A stretch of DNA of 64,000 bases, from the NCBI RefSeq assembly GCF_015482765.1, contig NZ_JADMLB010000016.1, positions 1-64,000 of the forward strand. Direction: 5' to 3'. The first letter of the stretch is position 1. Each line of letters starts with the position of its first letter. Shown here piece after piece: positions 42,809 to 51,672 of this stretch. The translations under genes and the position numbers were made by a program. Source of the DNA: Halodesulfovibrio sp. (lineage in GTDB: Bacteria; Desulfobacterota; Desulfovibrionia; Desulfovibrionales; Desulfovibrionaceae). The notes under the pieces were generated by a model. That model made no database searches. It was not told the origin of the DNA and was given only the letters and a program-made list of their open reading frames with translations.

Positions 42809-43447
42809 ATGCTCCGACGTATTGCCCCTCTCTGCGCTCTCTGTGCGCTTGGCTTACTGCTCAGTACTGGCTGTTTTCGAAACTCAGGGTTCTTTACTGA
42901 ACCGGCAACCATAATTTCTTCCCGATACTTCTCAGCAATCAAGCCTCTTCCGGCCACACTTAAAAAGAAACTCCCCGCAGAGCTTGCGTATTACACTCCT
43001 GACCAACCTGCGCGTAACGGTATCCGTCCAGAACAGTTCAGTCACATTATCTACAACAATCTATCGCTGAACTTTTTATGGACAGGAAGCCAACATGACT
43101 TACCAGTAGACGGCACTACCTATTCTGCTATGCCTTCTGCAGGACAAACCGCCACTCATAACGGGACAGAGTTACTCATAACCAGCGAATTCAGTCAGGA
43201 AAACATCTCTCTGCTTGCGGTGTTGGATTGGGATAATACAGAAAGCAATGACTGGCTTGTTCTCTATTCCTTTAAATCACTGGTACAGCCAGAAACATCC
43301 AGCCGTTTGTTGCTTATTCGCGACGTGAAGCCAAACAAAACACTCACAGGCACAGTACTGTCAGCTTCCGAATGCTTCGGTAATAACTGTCAGGAATATT
43401 CTGGAAATGCTTTAGTTGAATTTCTTGAATATCAACCGCGGTACTAA
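42809..43447 (+). CDS. Unrecognised lipoprotein
   Basis: 212 residues starting MLRRIAPLCALCALGLLLST with the lipobox LSTGC, cysteine at 22. GAGG stands seven bases before the ATG. The mature part has no motif I know; ISLLAVLDWDNTESNDWLVL and RLLLIRDVKPN suggest beta strands. Outer- or inner-membrane anchored on the periplasmic side. Follows the AlaX-like gene by 11 bases. Confidence 0.7.
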   Translation: MLRRIAPLCALCALGLLLSTGCFRNSGFFTEPATIISSRYFSAIKPLPATLKKKLPAELAYYTPDQPARNGIRPEQFSHIIYNNLSLNFLWTGSQHDLPVDGTTYSAMPSAGQTATHNGTELLITSEFSQENISLLAVLDWDNTESNDWLVLYSFKSLVQPETSSRLLLIRDVKPNKTLTGTVLSASECFGNNCQEYSGNALVEFLEYQPRY

Positions 43448-43483
43448 CTCGCTGCACCATCCTTGCTTATACTATCAAAAAAT

Positions 43484-43510
43484 AAGGCTGCCCTGCATAA
43501 GGGCAGCCTT
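43484..43510. terminator. Terminator between the lipoprotein gene and panB
   Basis: AAGGCTGCCCT (43484-43494) / AGGGCAGCCTT (43500-43510), five-base loop. On the minus strand a strong U-run follows; on the plus strand the U-run is shorter. Probably bidirectional. Confidence 0.85.
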
Positions 43511-43617
43511 TCATTTATCAAACATATTATTCAAAAAGATTGGCAAGCAACATCAGCGCATAGCACGCATATCAACGCATAAGCACCAACAGCATCGTAT
43601 GCTTCCACCTTGTTCTG

Positions 43618-44475
43618 CTACTTTTCAAACTTTTCTTTTTCCTGCTCAGACATACCAAACGCGTGTTCAGGTGCGGGAAAACTTCCATCTTCTACTTCCC
43701 GCTTGTAATCACTGATAGCCGCTGCCGCAGTCTCTCTAAGATTTGCATACTGCTTTACAAACTTCGGAACAAACCTGTCGAACAAGCCTAATAAATCATG
43801 AAAAACTAACACTTGCCCGTCACAGTCGCTCCCTGCACCGATTCCGATAGTCGGCACGGAAACTTCCTGAGTAATACGCGCTGCAATTGGTGCCGGAATA
43901 GCTTCCAGAACAATACAAAAAGCTCCAGCTTCTTCTAACGCCTTGGCCTCTTCAACAAGAACCGTTGCCGCTTCAGCAGTCTTTCCCTGCACTTTAAAAC
44001 CGCCAAGGCTCGCAACCCGCTGCGGGGTCAAACCAATATGGCCAACAACAGGAATCCCTGCATCCACAAGCGCTTTCACTTGCGGCAGCACAGTATGTCC
44101 ACCTTCCAATTTTACAGCACGCGCTCCGCCTTCTTGAAACAGTCTGGCGGCACTGCGCATGGCATCTTCCACCCCTGTTTCGTAGGACATGAAAGGCATA
44201 TCAGCCACCACAAGCGATCGTGTTGCTCCGCGTACAACCGCTTTCGTATGGTGCACCATTTCATCCATTGTTACGCTAATCGTATCATCACGCCCAAGCA
44301 TGACCATACCTAATGAATCCCCTACGAGAATCATATCGATATCACATTCATCAACAAGCGTTGCAGACGAATAATCATATGCTGTCAGCATAGTAAGTTT
44401 TCGAACCCCCTTACTCTGGCGAATGTCTAATGAGGTCACCGGCTTCACACCGGTTCCCGCAGTCTGCTTGCTCAT
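43618..44475 (-). CDS. panB: 3-methyl-2-oxobutanoate hydroxymethyltransferase
   Basis: 285 residues from the ATG at 44475 (GGAG five bases before it); the longer frame adds 18 unrelated residues. PanB motifs are plain: LTMLTAYDYSSATLVDECDI, ILVGDSLGMVMLGRDDTI, DMPFMSYE, VKLEGG and GHIGLTPQRVASLGGFKVQG, with IGIGAGSDCDGQVLVFHDLLG. It transfers a hydroxymethyl group from 5,10-methylene-tetrahydrofolate to ketoisovalerate, the first step of pantothenate synthesis. No panC or panD in the window. Confidence 0.96.
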   Translation of the reverse strand: MSKQTAGTGVKPVTSLDIRQSKGVRKLTMLTAYDYSSATLVDECDIDMILVGDSLGMVMLGRDDTISVTMDEMVHHTKAVVRGATRSLVVADMPFMSYETGVEDAMRSAARLFQEGGARAVKLEGGHTVLPQVKALVDAGIPVVGHIGLTPQRVASLGGFKVQGKTAEAATVLVEEAKALEEAGAFCIVLEAIPAPIAARITQEVSVPTIGIGAGSDCDGQVLVFHDLLGLFDRFVPKFVKQYANLRETAAAAISDYKREVEDGSFPAPEHAFGMSEQEKEKFEK

Positions 44476-44689
44476 CGTTACTCCTTTAATACTCAATAAT
44501 GACATGGTAGAAGATACTAATGCCCCCAACCTACCACTTATCTCACGTGACCTGTTTCAAGACTAAAGTTGAAACCACCGAGACTTACGTACCAGTACTA
44601 ACTATATCTAGGAATAATGTCTTCGTCGAATTGAAATTGTGTAAACAAAAACAAAACGCCATTGTTCTAGAGATTTTCATATGGAAGCC

Positions 44690-44717
44690 TTGACCTTAGA
44701 AAATTCGGATTTATTAT
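44690..44717 (+). promoter_or_regulatory. Sigma-70-type promoter of htpG
   Basis: TTGACC (44690-44695), 16-base spacer, TATTAT (44712-44717), about 54 bases before the ATG. The -35 reads CTTGACC, so overlap with a heat-shock sigma factor box is possible, but no CCCCAT-type -10 or CIRCE element is present. Confidence 0.55.
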
Positions 44718-44770
44718 CCCGTTGTATTTTTGTTTCAAACTTTTATGAAAACTCATAGGAGCCTTTTCGT

Positions 44771-46657
44771 ATGTCACAATCATATGAATTTAAAACTGAA
44801 GTTAGAAAACTTCTGCATATTATTACTCACTCACTGTACACCAACCGCGAAATCTTCCTTCGTGAACTCGTATCTAACGCATCCGACGCTCTCGACAAAC
44901 TACGCTTCGCAGAGGCTAAAGGTGAAGAGATTGCGGCTGCCGAACTGGAACCTTCTATCAATATTGCTATTGATAAAGACGCAAAAACTATCACCGTTAC
45001 CGATACTGGTATCGGTATGACCAAAGAAGATCTCGTAGACAACCTTGGCACCATCGCCAGCTCAGGTTCAGAGCGCTTCCTTGCCGAACTTGCTGAAAGC
45101 AAGGACGCTGCAAGCAACATTATCGGTCGTTTCGGTGTAGGGTTCTACTCAGTCTTTATGATCTCAGAAGATGTTTCCGTTACAACCCGTAACTACAAAC
45201 CGGGTTCCGAAGGGTTTACTTGGAAATCTGACGGTCTTGGCTCTTTTGAAATCACTCCTGCCGAAGACGCTCCTGAGCGCGGCACAGTCATTGTTATCAA
45301 TGTTAAAGATGATGCAGCAGAATTTCTCGAAAAATTCCGTTTAGAAACAGCTCTCAAACAGCATTCAAGCTTCATCCCGTTCCCGATTTATCTCGACGGT
45401 GAGCACCAGAACACCACTCCTGCACTTTGGCGCGAGCCTAAAAGCTCAATTTCCAAAGAGCAGTACAAAGAGTTCTACAACTACCTCACCTTTGATGATA
45501 AAGATCCTATCGCAACCGTACACAGCGCAGTAGATGCACCTGTACAGTTCACAAGCCTTGCTTTTATCCCGACCTTCGGACGCGATTTAAGCAGCATCGG
45601 TCGTGACGATTACGGTCTTGACCTTTATGTACGCCGTGTTCTTATCCAGCGCGAATGCAAAGACCTGCTTCCAGATTACCTTTCTTTCGTAAAAGGTGTT
45701 GTCGATACTGAAGATCTTCCGCTTAATATTTCCCGAGAAACACTTCAGGAAAACGTACTCATCCGTAAGATCAATCAGACTGTGACCAAGCAGATTCTCT
45801 CCCATCTGGAACGTATGGCGAAAAATGACGCTGATGCATACAGAGAATTCTGGAATGTTCATGGAAAAGTCTTCCGCTTAGGATACAGCGACTACGCAAA
45901 CCGTGACCGCTTTGCTAAACTTCTTCGCTTCAACACCTCTACACATGAAACAGCAGAAGAGCTTACCTCTTTTGAAGAATATATTGAGCGTGCTAAAGAA
46001 GGTCAGAAATCTATTTACTACATTTCTGCAACAAGCCGCGAAGCAGCAAAGCTTAATCCACATCTTGAAATCTTCACCCGCAAGGGCTTAGAAGTACTCT
46101 TCCTCTACGAACCTGTTGACGAGTTCGTGATGGACAACCTTGGCAAGTTTGATGAATTTGAACTTGTTGCTGCAGAAACTGTTGATCCTGAAAAATTGAA
46201 AGAATTTGATGACGTTGTGAAAAAAGAAAAAGCTGAAGAACTTTCTGAAGAAGAAACAGCAACTCTCAGCGATCTTATTGCACACATCAAAGACCTGCTT
46301 GGTGACAAAGTTACTGATGTTCGTTTATCCGAACGTCTCTCAGGCTCTCCAGCAGTTCTCAGCAGCCCTGACGGTGCTACATCATCCATGGAAAAAATCA
46401 TGCGCATGATGAATCAGGATGAATCTATTCCGAAAAAAGTTCTGGAACTGAATGCAGATCATCCGATCATCCGCAACCTGCTTCGCATCTACAAATCTGA
46501 CAAAGATGATGCACTGGTAAACGAAACTGTAGAACAGTTATTCGAATCGTCCCTGCTGCTTGAAGGCTACTTAAAAGACCCTCATGCAATGGTTGCACGC
46601 ATCAATGACCTGCTCGAAAAAGCAGGCAGCTGGTACTCTGAGATTAAAAAAATCTAA
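44771..46657 (+). CDS. htpG: Chaperone HtpG (Hsp90 family)
   Basis: 628 residues, as expected. Starts [20 protein letters not shown] and has the ATP-binding GHKL motifs: [36 protein letters not shown] and [10 protein letters not shown]. The middle and C-terminal domains follow ([31 protein letters not shown]). It is a cytoplasmic ATP-dependent chaperone acting with DnaK on late folding. TAGGAG six bases before the ATG. Single gene with its own promoter and terminator. Confidence 0.97.
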
Positions 46658-46697
46658 CATGTACACAACAGCATAACTCTCTGTGAGTTATATACAC

Positions 46698-46732
46698 AAA
46701 AGGCGACAGAAACGTTTCTGTCGCCTTTTTTA
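46698..46732 (+). terminator. Rho-independent terminator of htpG
   Basis: Sixteen-pair perfect palindrome: AAAAGGCGACAGAAAC (46698-46713) and its complement (46714-46729), followed by T-rich sequence. It is 40 bases beyond the htpG stop. Confidence 0.92.
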
Positions 46733-46758
46733 TTTTCAAAATTTGCGTACGGTAGACC

Positions 46759-46940
46759 AAAAAAAACGGCGTTTCACATACCACTGTGAAGCGCCGATTT
46801 TTTTCAACCGATTGCCATATCGGTGTGCAGACGAGTCTGCATGGGTAGGGAGAATAATTCGCCAGAAATCTCTCCCACGACCTGAAGCACTACCAACAGA
46901 TCTTAACTTTTAAAAAATGATGCCGGTCATTTTTTAAAAG
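46759..46940 (-). ncRNA. Chain of stem-loops after htpG, possible minus-strand small RNA
   Basis: Five perfect or near-perfect hairpins follow each other: CGGCG(T)TTCACA / TGTGAAGCGCCG (46767-46778, 46785-46796), ACCGAT/ATCGGT (46807-46812, 46819-46824), TGCAGAC/GTCTGCA (46826-46832, 46835-46841), GGGAGA/TCTCCC (46848-46853, 46871-46876) and a 14-pair AT-rich arm (46907-46920, 46927-46940). On the minus strand the first is followed by an eight-U run, a complete terminator with no gene before it. A minus-strand small RNA ending near 46759 would explain this. No promoter could be fixed and no coding frame fits. Confidence 0.4.
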
Positions 46941-47291
46941 GCGATGTTCCAAGACCCCTAAGACTCAGAAACATCAAAGACAACACAATTTCCTTAAACA
47001 AAGGAAGAGACTTGCCGTATAAGTTGCCACAACAAGTAAGCTCAACCTACACAGCCAAAATTTCTCCGTCCATAACTCTGAAAAATATCTGTAGTCTTTT
47101 TTTCACACCGGACACAAAAAACATAAAAAAAAACAAAGATAACTCTTTGTTTTCAATATATTACACAGAAAAAACTATTTTATGTTTTTTCTGCACATTG
47201 TTTTTCGAGTACAACCATTATGCAAAATTGGTTGTACCAATAGACATACTTCTTCAACAATTTCAAGCCGAAAACCGTTTGAAAAGCAATG
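46941..47291. other. AT-rich intergenic stretch
   Basis: About 350 bases between the hairpin chain and the terminator of the 84-residue gene. Long A and T runs, no ribosome-binding site with a credible frame, no clear repeat. I see nothing further to annotate. Confidence 0.4.
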
Positions 47292-47323
47292 AAAAGCCCG
47301 CCGCTGCGGGGGCAGCGACGGGC
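47292..47323 (-). terminator. Terminator of the 84-residue gene
   Basis: GCCCGCCGCTGC (47296-47307) / GCAGCGACGGGC (47312-47323) with one mismatch, and on the minus strand a U-run after it. 40 bases past the stop. Confidence 0.85.
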
Positions 47324-47363
47324 ACCAGTCATGCTACAAAGTTACATAGTCGAAGAGAAGATT

Positions 47364-47618
47364 CTAGCCCAAAGCCTTCTCTGCGATCATCCGAAAGTGC
47401 TTAAGTCCTACAGAGTCACTTTTAAATTCACAGCTTGGGCAAACATGACATTCATCACCATAGCGGCGATAAATGGCGGCAACTTTGCCCTTGGAAATGT
47501 TCTTTCCACCATTGGTAATAATATTACCTGACTGGGTGAACTTTACACCTAACTCTTCAGCAGTTTCAAAAAAATGATCTGCAAACAGTTCAGGTTTTGC
47601 GAATTTCACTGGTCTCAT
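47364..47618 (-). CDS. 84-residue protein with CHVCPSC motif
   Basis: Starts MRPVKFAKPELFADHFFETA; GGAGG stands five bases before the ATG at 47618. Three cysteines and one histidine are packed in ECHVCPSCEF near residue 57, a metal- or redox-type knuckle. Small, charged, no signal peptide, thus cytoplasmic. No family recognised. It stands alone with its own promoter (47767-47796), a long structured leader and a terminator, which suggests a regulated small protein. Confidence 0.75.
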   Translation of the reverse strand: MRPVKFAKPELFADHFFETAEELGVKFTQSGNIITNGGKNISKGKVAAIYRRYGDECHVCPSCEFKSDSVGLKHFRMIAEKALG

Positions 47619-47634
47619 GACAACCTCCGTTGGA

Positions 47635-47743
47635 CTCTACAGGATTCAGCAATCAGCATGATGGCCACCTCTCACGGTGGAGCGTACTCATTGCCTCGAC
47701 CTACGTGTGATGCGCTTCGACCCACAAAGCTACATCTGTAGAG
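47635..47743 (-). promoter_or_regulatory. Structured 5' leader of the 84-residue gene, riboswitch-like
   Basis: On the minus strand outer arms CTCTACAG (47743-47736) and CTGTAGAG (47642-47635) bracket about 95 bases with at least two inner helices: TGTG/CACA, and GCAAT...ATTGC capped by CCACC/GGTGG. The closing arm ends about eight bases before the ribosome-binding site. The layout is a three-way junction next to a start site, as in a regulatory leader. It does not match a riboswitch class I can recall. Confidence 0.4.
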
Positions 47744-47766
47744 ATAGAGGACTTCTCCAGCGACGC

Positions 47767-47796
47767 TATAAACACATAAAACCAATACCAGGTCAA
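47767..47796 (-). promoter_or_regulatory. Putative promoter of the 84-residue gene
   Basis: Minus-strand TTGACC (47796-47791), 18-base spacer, TTTATA (47772-47767). It would start transcription near 47760, just before the structured leader. Confidence 0.5.
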
Positions 47797-48423
47797 GTAA
47801 TTAAAACTGTTTGACCATTCAGTTTGTACTGATCCGTGCATCTCCATCATGTACCCAATACCACACCAAGACCGATAACGCTGTATCGGAATCGTCCGAC
47901 CCGGTAGAACAGGCCGGAATACTTCATTAGTATGTCATGCAAGCAGTAACAGGCAGAGGAGAACGGGTCAGCAGACTACAACTCGAACAATGCTGCATCA
48001 CAAAATCTTACGTACTGACAAGCTGAACAGTCAGCCTGCCAGACAGGAATGCCATTAACTTTCGTAAGAAAACTTACCAGAACTTTTTACGTTAAAACAA
48101 AAGTCATGAATAAACGCACACGACTCTTTCTTCCTTTTAAAAAAGCACGTTGCAAATAACATCATGAAATTTCGCATCCTGCCAACGTACGGATTATTTG
48201 TAATTCCTACTTAGCGCAGCAAAATCGAAAAGTGCATTATTTTATAATTTAGCACGACTCACGCAACCCTGCATGATCAGGGGCTAATTATCCACCTTCC
48301 CTCTTCACAATCTTACTAGGCTGAAAAACAAAAACTTTCAGTCGACTAATTTCCTATCTACCTGAAAAGATACAAATAACTCTTCAACACTTTAGCCAGT
48401 CACATTTTTTCCTATTTTTTCGC
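47797..48423. other. Long intergenic region between divergent small genes
   Basis: About 630 bases with no supported coding frame. Small hairpins occur, such as CCGATA/TATCGG (47869-47886) and CTGAC/GTCAG near 48016-48035. No repeat family or mobile-element trace. Parts near 47.8-48.1 kb are GC-richer than the flanks and could be degraded coding sequence, but no frame is convincing. Confidence 0.4.
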
Positions 48424-48453
48424 TTGACTCTTAAATGGTAATGGTTACTATTA
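48424..48453 (+). promoter_or_regulatory. Promoter with overlapping palindromic operator
   Basis: TTGACT (48424-48429), 16-base spacer, TACTAT (48446-48451). A near-palindrome TAATGGTTACTATTA (48439-48453) covers the -10 box, a repressor-like placement. The transcript would have a leader of about 120 bases before the ATG at 48579. Confidence 0.6.
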
Positions 48454-48578
48454 ACTCAACACAACGAAAAAGCATTCCTTACCTTCACAGGCAGAATATG
48501 GCGGGGAGAGTGTGGCAGTTCTTCCCGCCAATTTACACAGGACAGGATAATATAGCGTTTGATTATATTGGAGGAAAT

Positions 48579-48926
48579 ATGAGCAACCTTTCACAATTCA
48601 GCGATTTACAGATTGATTGGAACATGAGCCCCGAACATGCTGTAACAATGTACCTTGAGTGGGGGAATAACGACTGGCGTGCAGAATATCCTCCAGTTCG
48701 CTCAAAATCCGATTACTCAACTTATTTCGTAGTAGACACTTGGGGTGATCAACCTGTTGTTCGACTAGTACGTCGTAACTCCGAAGCAGCAGTTGACCTA
48801 ATTGAAGTTCCCTTACCACCACGTGTCGCAAATGCCTTCCTCGCCGAATATGGTGACCTGAAAGGCTTATTTGAACCTACACCCGAAATCAAAAAGTGGC
48901 TCAAAAAAGAGCTCTACGAACAATAA
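48579..48926 (+). CDS. Unrecognised 115-residue protein
   Basis: The ATG at 48579 follows GGAGG by four bases; in-frame ATGs farther upstream have no site. Soluble, acidic, with MSPEHAVTMYLEWGNNDWRA near the start and YSTYFVVDTWGDQPVVRLVR in the middle, then PEIKKWLKKELYEQ as the end. Aromatic-rich. No family recognised; single gene with promoter, operator-like palindrome and a strong terminator. Confidence 0.8.
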   Translation: MSNLSQFSDLQIDWNMSPEHAVTMYLEWGNNDWRAEYPPVRSKSDYSTYFVVDTWGDQPVVRLVRRNSEAAVDLIEVPLPPRVANAFLAEYGDLKGLFEPTPEIKKWLKKELYEQ

Positions 48927-48979
48927 ATCGACCTCCTTACCACTCATTCATTAGATTTGAATACTGGTGGTAATTCCCT

Positions 48980-49019
48980 GGACCGGTAGCATCATCGGGG
49001 CTGCTATCGGTCCTTTTTT
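48980..49019 (+). terminator. Rho-independent terminator
   Basis: GGACCGGTAGCA (48980-48991) / TGCTATCGGTCC (49002-49013) with one wobble, ten-base loop and a U-run. Ends the 115-residue gene. Confidence 0.9.
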
Positions 49020-49199
49020 ATTTTCTCTTTTTTATTTAAAAAAATTTTGATTTTTTATTCACTTTATACTTGTTTTTTTGATTATATTTTCACAAAAAAC
49101 CATCACTTCCCCTAAAACCACCGCCCTCACTGACTTTACAGGCGCAGCCCTCATATGTACTCTAGAGCAAAATGAAAACGCCTAGAGGAAATATGCGCT

Positions 49200-50396
49200 A
49201 TGAATGAATTCCCAAGAATTGACAGATTACCACCGTATGTATTTGCAGTTGTTAATGATTTAAAAATGGAACTGCGACATCAAAACATCGACGTCATCGA
49301 TATGGGGATGGGAAACCCCGATCTTCCTACTCCAGATCACATCGTCGATAAGCTCACAGAAGCCGCGCAAAAAGGTGTTAACCATCGTTACTCCGCCTCA
49401 AAGGGCATTCCGAACTTGCGTAAAGCTATTTGCGACTGGTATCAAAGAAGATATGACGTCTACCTCGACCCGGACACAGAGGCAGTAGCAACCATGGGAG
49501 CCAAGGAAGGCCTTGCGCATCTCGCACTTGCCATGCTCTCACCGGGTGATGTAGTTTTCGCTCCGGACCCTACCTACCCTATCCACACATACGCCGCTAT
49601 TATTGCAGGTGCGGATGTCCGTAGGATACCAATTGGTAAGGGACGAGATTTTTTTGAGGATCTGACAGCCGCCACAAGACAGACGTGGCCGCAGCCTAAA
49701 GTGCTCATGCTCAGTTATCCGCACAATCCGACAACTGAGCTGGCAACACCTGAATTTTTTCAAAAAGTCGTAGACTGGGCTAAGAAACATAAGGTGTATG
49801 TTATTCATGACATGGCATACGCAGACCTTACATTTGACGGATACGTTCCTCCAAGCTTCCTTCAGGCAGAAGGAGCTAAGGACGTGGGGGTAGAATTTTA
49901 CTCCATGTCAAAAAGCTATTCTATGGCAGGTTGGAGAGTCGGTTTTTGCGCAGGCAACAAACAACTGGTTCACGCCCTTACCAGAATCAAGTCGTACCTT
50001 GATTACGGTATATTCCAACCAATTCAAATTGCTGCGACGGTTGCATTGAACGGCCCTGAAGATTGCGTGCATGAAATAGTCGAAGTATACCAAAAGCGCC
50101 GTGACGTATTAATCTCCGGCCTTGAGCGTGCAGGATGGGATGTTCCTTCACCAAAGGCTACCATGTTTGTATGGGCAGAAATCCCTGAACCATTCAAAAA
50201 AATGGGATCAGTGGAGTTTGCGAAAAAGCTGCTGCTCGAAGCGAAAGTTGCGGTTTCACCGGGACTCGGTTTTGGACACTTCGGAGACGATTATGTTCGC
50301 TTCTCACTTATTGAAAATGAGCATCGCATTAATCAGGCATGTCGTGGAATAAAAAAGTTTTTCCAGAAAGAAGGATGTATTTGTGCCAAGGAATAA
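49200..50396 (+). CDS. Class I/II pyridoxal-phosphate aminotransferase
   Basis: 398 residues. [20 protein letters not shown] near 37, [17 protein letters not shown] near 97, [13 protein letters not shown] near 174 and the cofactor-lysine stretch [18 protein letters not shown] near 236, with the late arginine in [16 protein letters not shown]. The closest groups are LL-diaminopimelate, alanine and aspartate aminotransferases. It sits directly before homoserine dehydrogenase and overlaps it by 14 bases, so a role in the aspartate family of amino acids is likely; an aspartate- or glutamate-linked transamination is the best guess. The ribosome-binding site GAGGAAATATGCGCT precedes the ATG. Confidence 0.88.
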   Translation: MNEFPRIDRLPPYVFAVVNDLKMELRHQNIDVIDMGMGNPDLPTPDHIVDKLTEAAQKGVNHRYSASKGIPNLRKAICDWYQRRYDVYLDPDTEAVATMGAKEGLAHLALAMLSPGDVVFAPDPTYPIHTYAAIIAGADVRRIPIGKGRDFFEDLTAATRQTWPQPKVLMLSYPHNPTTELATPEFFQKVVDWAKKHKVYVIHDMAYADLTFDGYVPPSFLQAEGAKDVGVEFYSMSKSYSMAGWRVGFCAGNKQLVHALTRIKSYLDYGIFQPIQIAATVALNGPEDCVHEIVEVYQKRRDVLISGLERAGWDVPSPKATMFVWAEIPEPFKKMGSVEFAKKLLLEAKVAVSPGLGFGHFGDDYVRFSLIENEHRINQACRGIKKFFQKEGCICAKE

Positions 50397-51672
50397 CCCC
50401 CTCGTTTTAGCCATTGCCGGTTTCGGTACTGTTGGCAGTGGTCTTCTGAAAGTTATTAAAGAAAATCGTGATGCTATTGTTGCACGTACCGGCAGAGAAA
50501 TTGTTGTAAAATCTGTTCTTGTACGCGACCTGTCTAAGCCCCGCGCTGCTGACCTCCCTGAAGGCACTGTTCTTACAGATGACCCGCAGGTTCTCATCAA
50601 CGATCCTGATGTTGATGTACTGGTTGAGCTTATCGGCGGTATCGGCACAGCTAAAAAGCTTATCATGTCTGCTATTAAAGCCGGCAAACATATTGTTACC
50701 GCAAACAAAGCACTTCTTGCTGAAGACGGTCACGATCTGTTTGCTCTTGCAGAAGAGCACAATGTACATCTTACCTACGAAGCAAGCGTCTGCGGCGCTA
50801 TTCCTATCCTTGATAGTTTAAAGCAGAACCTTGCCGGTAATCAGGTTAAAAGCCTTGTGGGTATCTTAAACGGCACAGCAAACTACATTCTGTCCGAAAT
50901 GACCACCAAGAAACTTGATTTTGATACAGCACTGAAAGCTGCTCAGGAGCTTGGTTTTGCAGAAGCAGACCCGACTCTTGATATTGAAGGCTTTGATGCG
51001 GCGCACAAACTTTGCTTACTTACACGTCTTGCATTCGGTGTTGAATACCCGTTTACCAAGCTTCCTGTTGTAGGTGTTTCTAAAATTCATCCGAAAGATA
51101 TCGAATTTGCCCGTGAGTTCGGCTACAGAGTCAAACTTCTCGGACAGGTTCGCAATGTTGACGGAAAAATTGAAGCCGGCGTGTTCCCGACACTGGTACA
51201 CCACACTCTGCTGATTGCCCGTGTGGGCGGAGCGTACAACGCTGTTCGCCTTGAAGGCAACGCATGCGGCCCTATCTTCATGCATGGACAGGGTGCAGGC
51301 GACCTTGCAACCGCCAGCGCTGTTATCGGTGACATCCTCACCATTGCCCGCAGCGCTACACCGAACAATACCGGATACGTAAAGCAGGTTCTGCCGCATG
51401 CTGATATTCTTGCCCCTGAAGATGCAACCTCACAGTACTACTTCCGAGTAATGGTTCAGGATGTACCGGGTGTGCTGCGTGACCTTGCTGGAACACTTGC
51501 CGAGCAGGATATCTCCATTGCTCAGGCAATCCAGAAAGACGGTACAGAAACAACAGCTTCTGTTGTTTTCCTTACCCATGAAGCACGTGCAGAAGCTGTA
51601 CATAAAGCAGTTGAAGGCATGAAAGAGAAAGGCCTTGTTCTCGAAGAGCCTGTGTTCTACCGGATTCTCTAA
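50383..51672 (+). CDS. hom: Homoserine dehydrogenase
   Basis: 429 residues, starting at a GTG (50383) inside the end of the aminotransferase gene, with GAAGGA seven bases upstream. NAD(P)-binding [13 protein letters not shown] near residue 13, the catalytic region [12 protein letters not shown] and [30 protein letters not shown] and [17 protein letters not shown] match the family, and a C-terminal ACT domain begins near [19 protein letters not shown]. It reduces aspartate semialdehyde to homoserine, the branch to threonine and methionine. The ACT domain implies feedback control by an amino acid, probably threonine. Overlaps the next gene by one base (TAATG). Confidence 0.96.
   Translation: MPRNNPLVLAIAGFGTVGSGLLKVIKENRDAIVARTGREIVVKSVLVRDLSKPRAADLPEGTVLTDDPQVLINDPDVDVLVELIGGIGTAKKLIMSAIKAGKHIVTANKALLAEDGHDLFALAEEHNVHLTYEASVCGAIPILDSLKQNLAGNQVKSLVGILNGTANYILSEMTTKKLDFDTALKAAQELGFAEADPTLDIEGFDAAHKLCLLTRLAFGVEYPFTKLPVVGVSKIHPKDIEFAREFGYRVKLLGQVRNVDGKIEAGVFPTLVHHTLLIARVGGAYNAVRLEGNACGPIFMHGQGAGDLATASAVIGDILTIARSATPNNTGYVKQVLPHADILAPEDATSQYYFRVMVQDVPGVLRDLAGTLAEQDISIAQAIQKDGTETTASVVFLTHEARAEAVHKAVEGMKEKGLVLEEPVFYRIL

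Noticed and set aside
44530-44770. CIRCE element before htpG
   Set aside because: TTAGCACTC-N9-GAGTGCTAA is not present; only a sigma-70-like promoter could be found.
47640-47760. tRNA-like sequence (TTCGACCC)
   Set aside because: The T-arm-like string has no matching acceptor, D or anticodon stems in the right order; the region folds differently on the minus strand.
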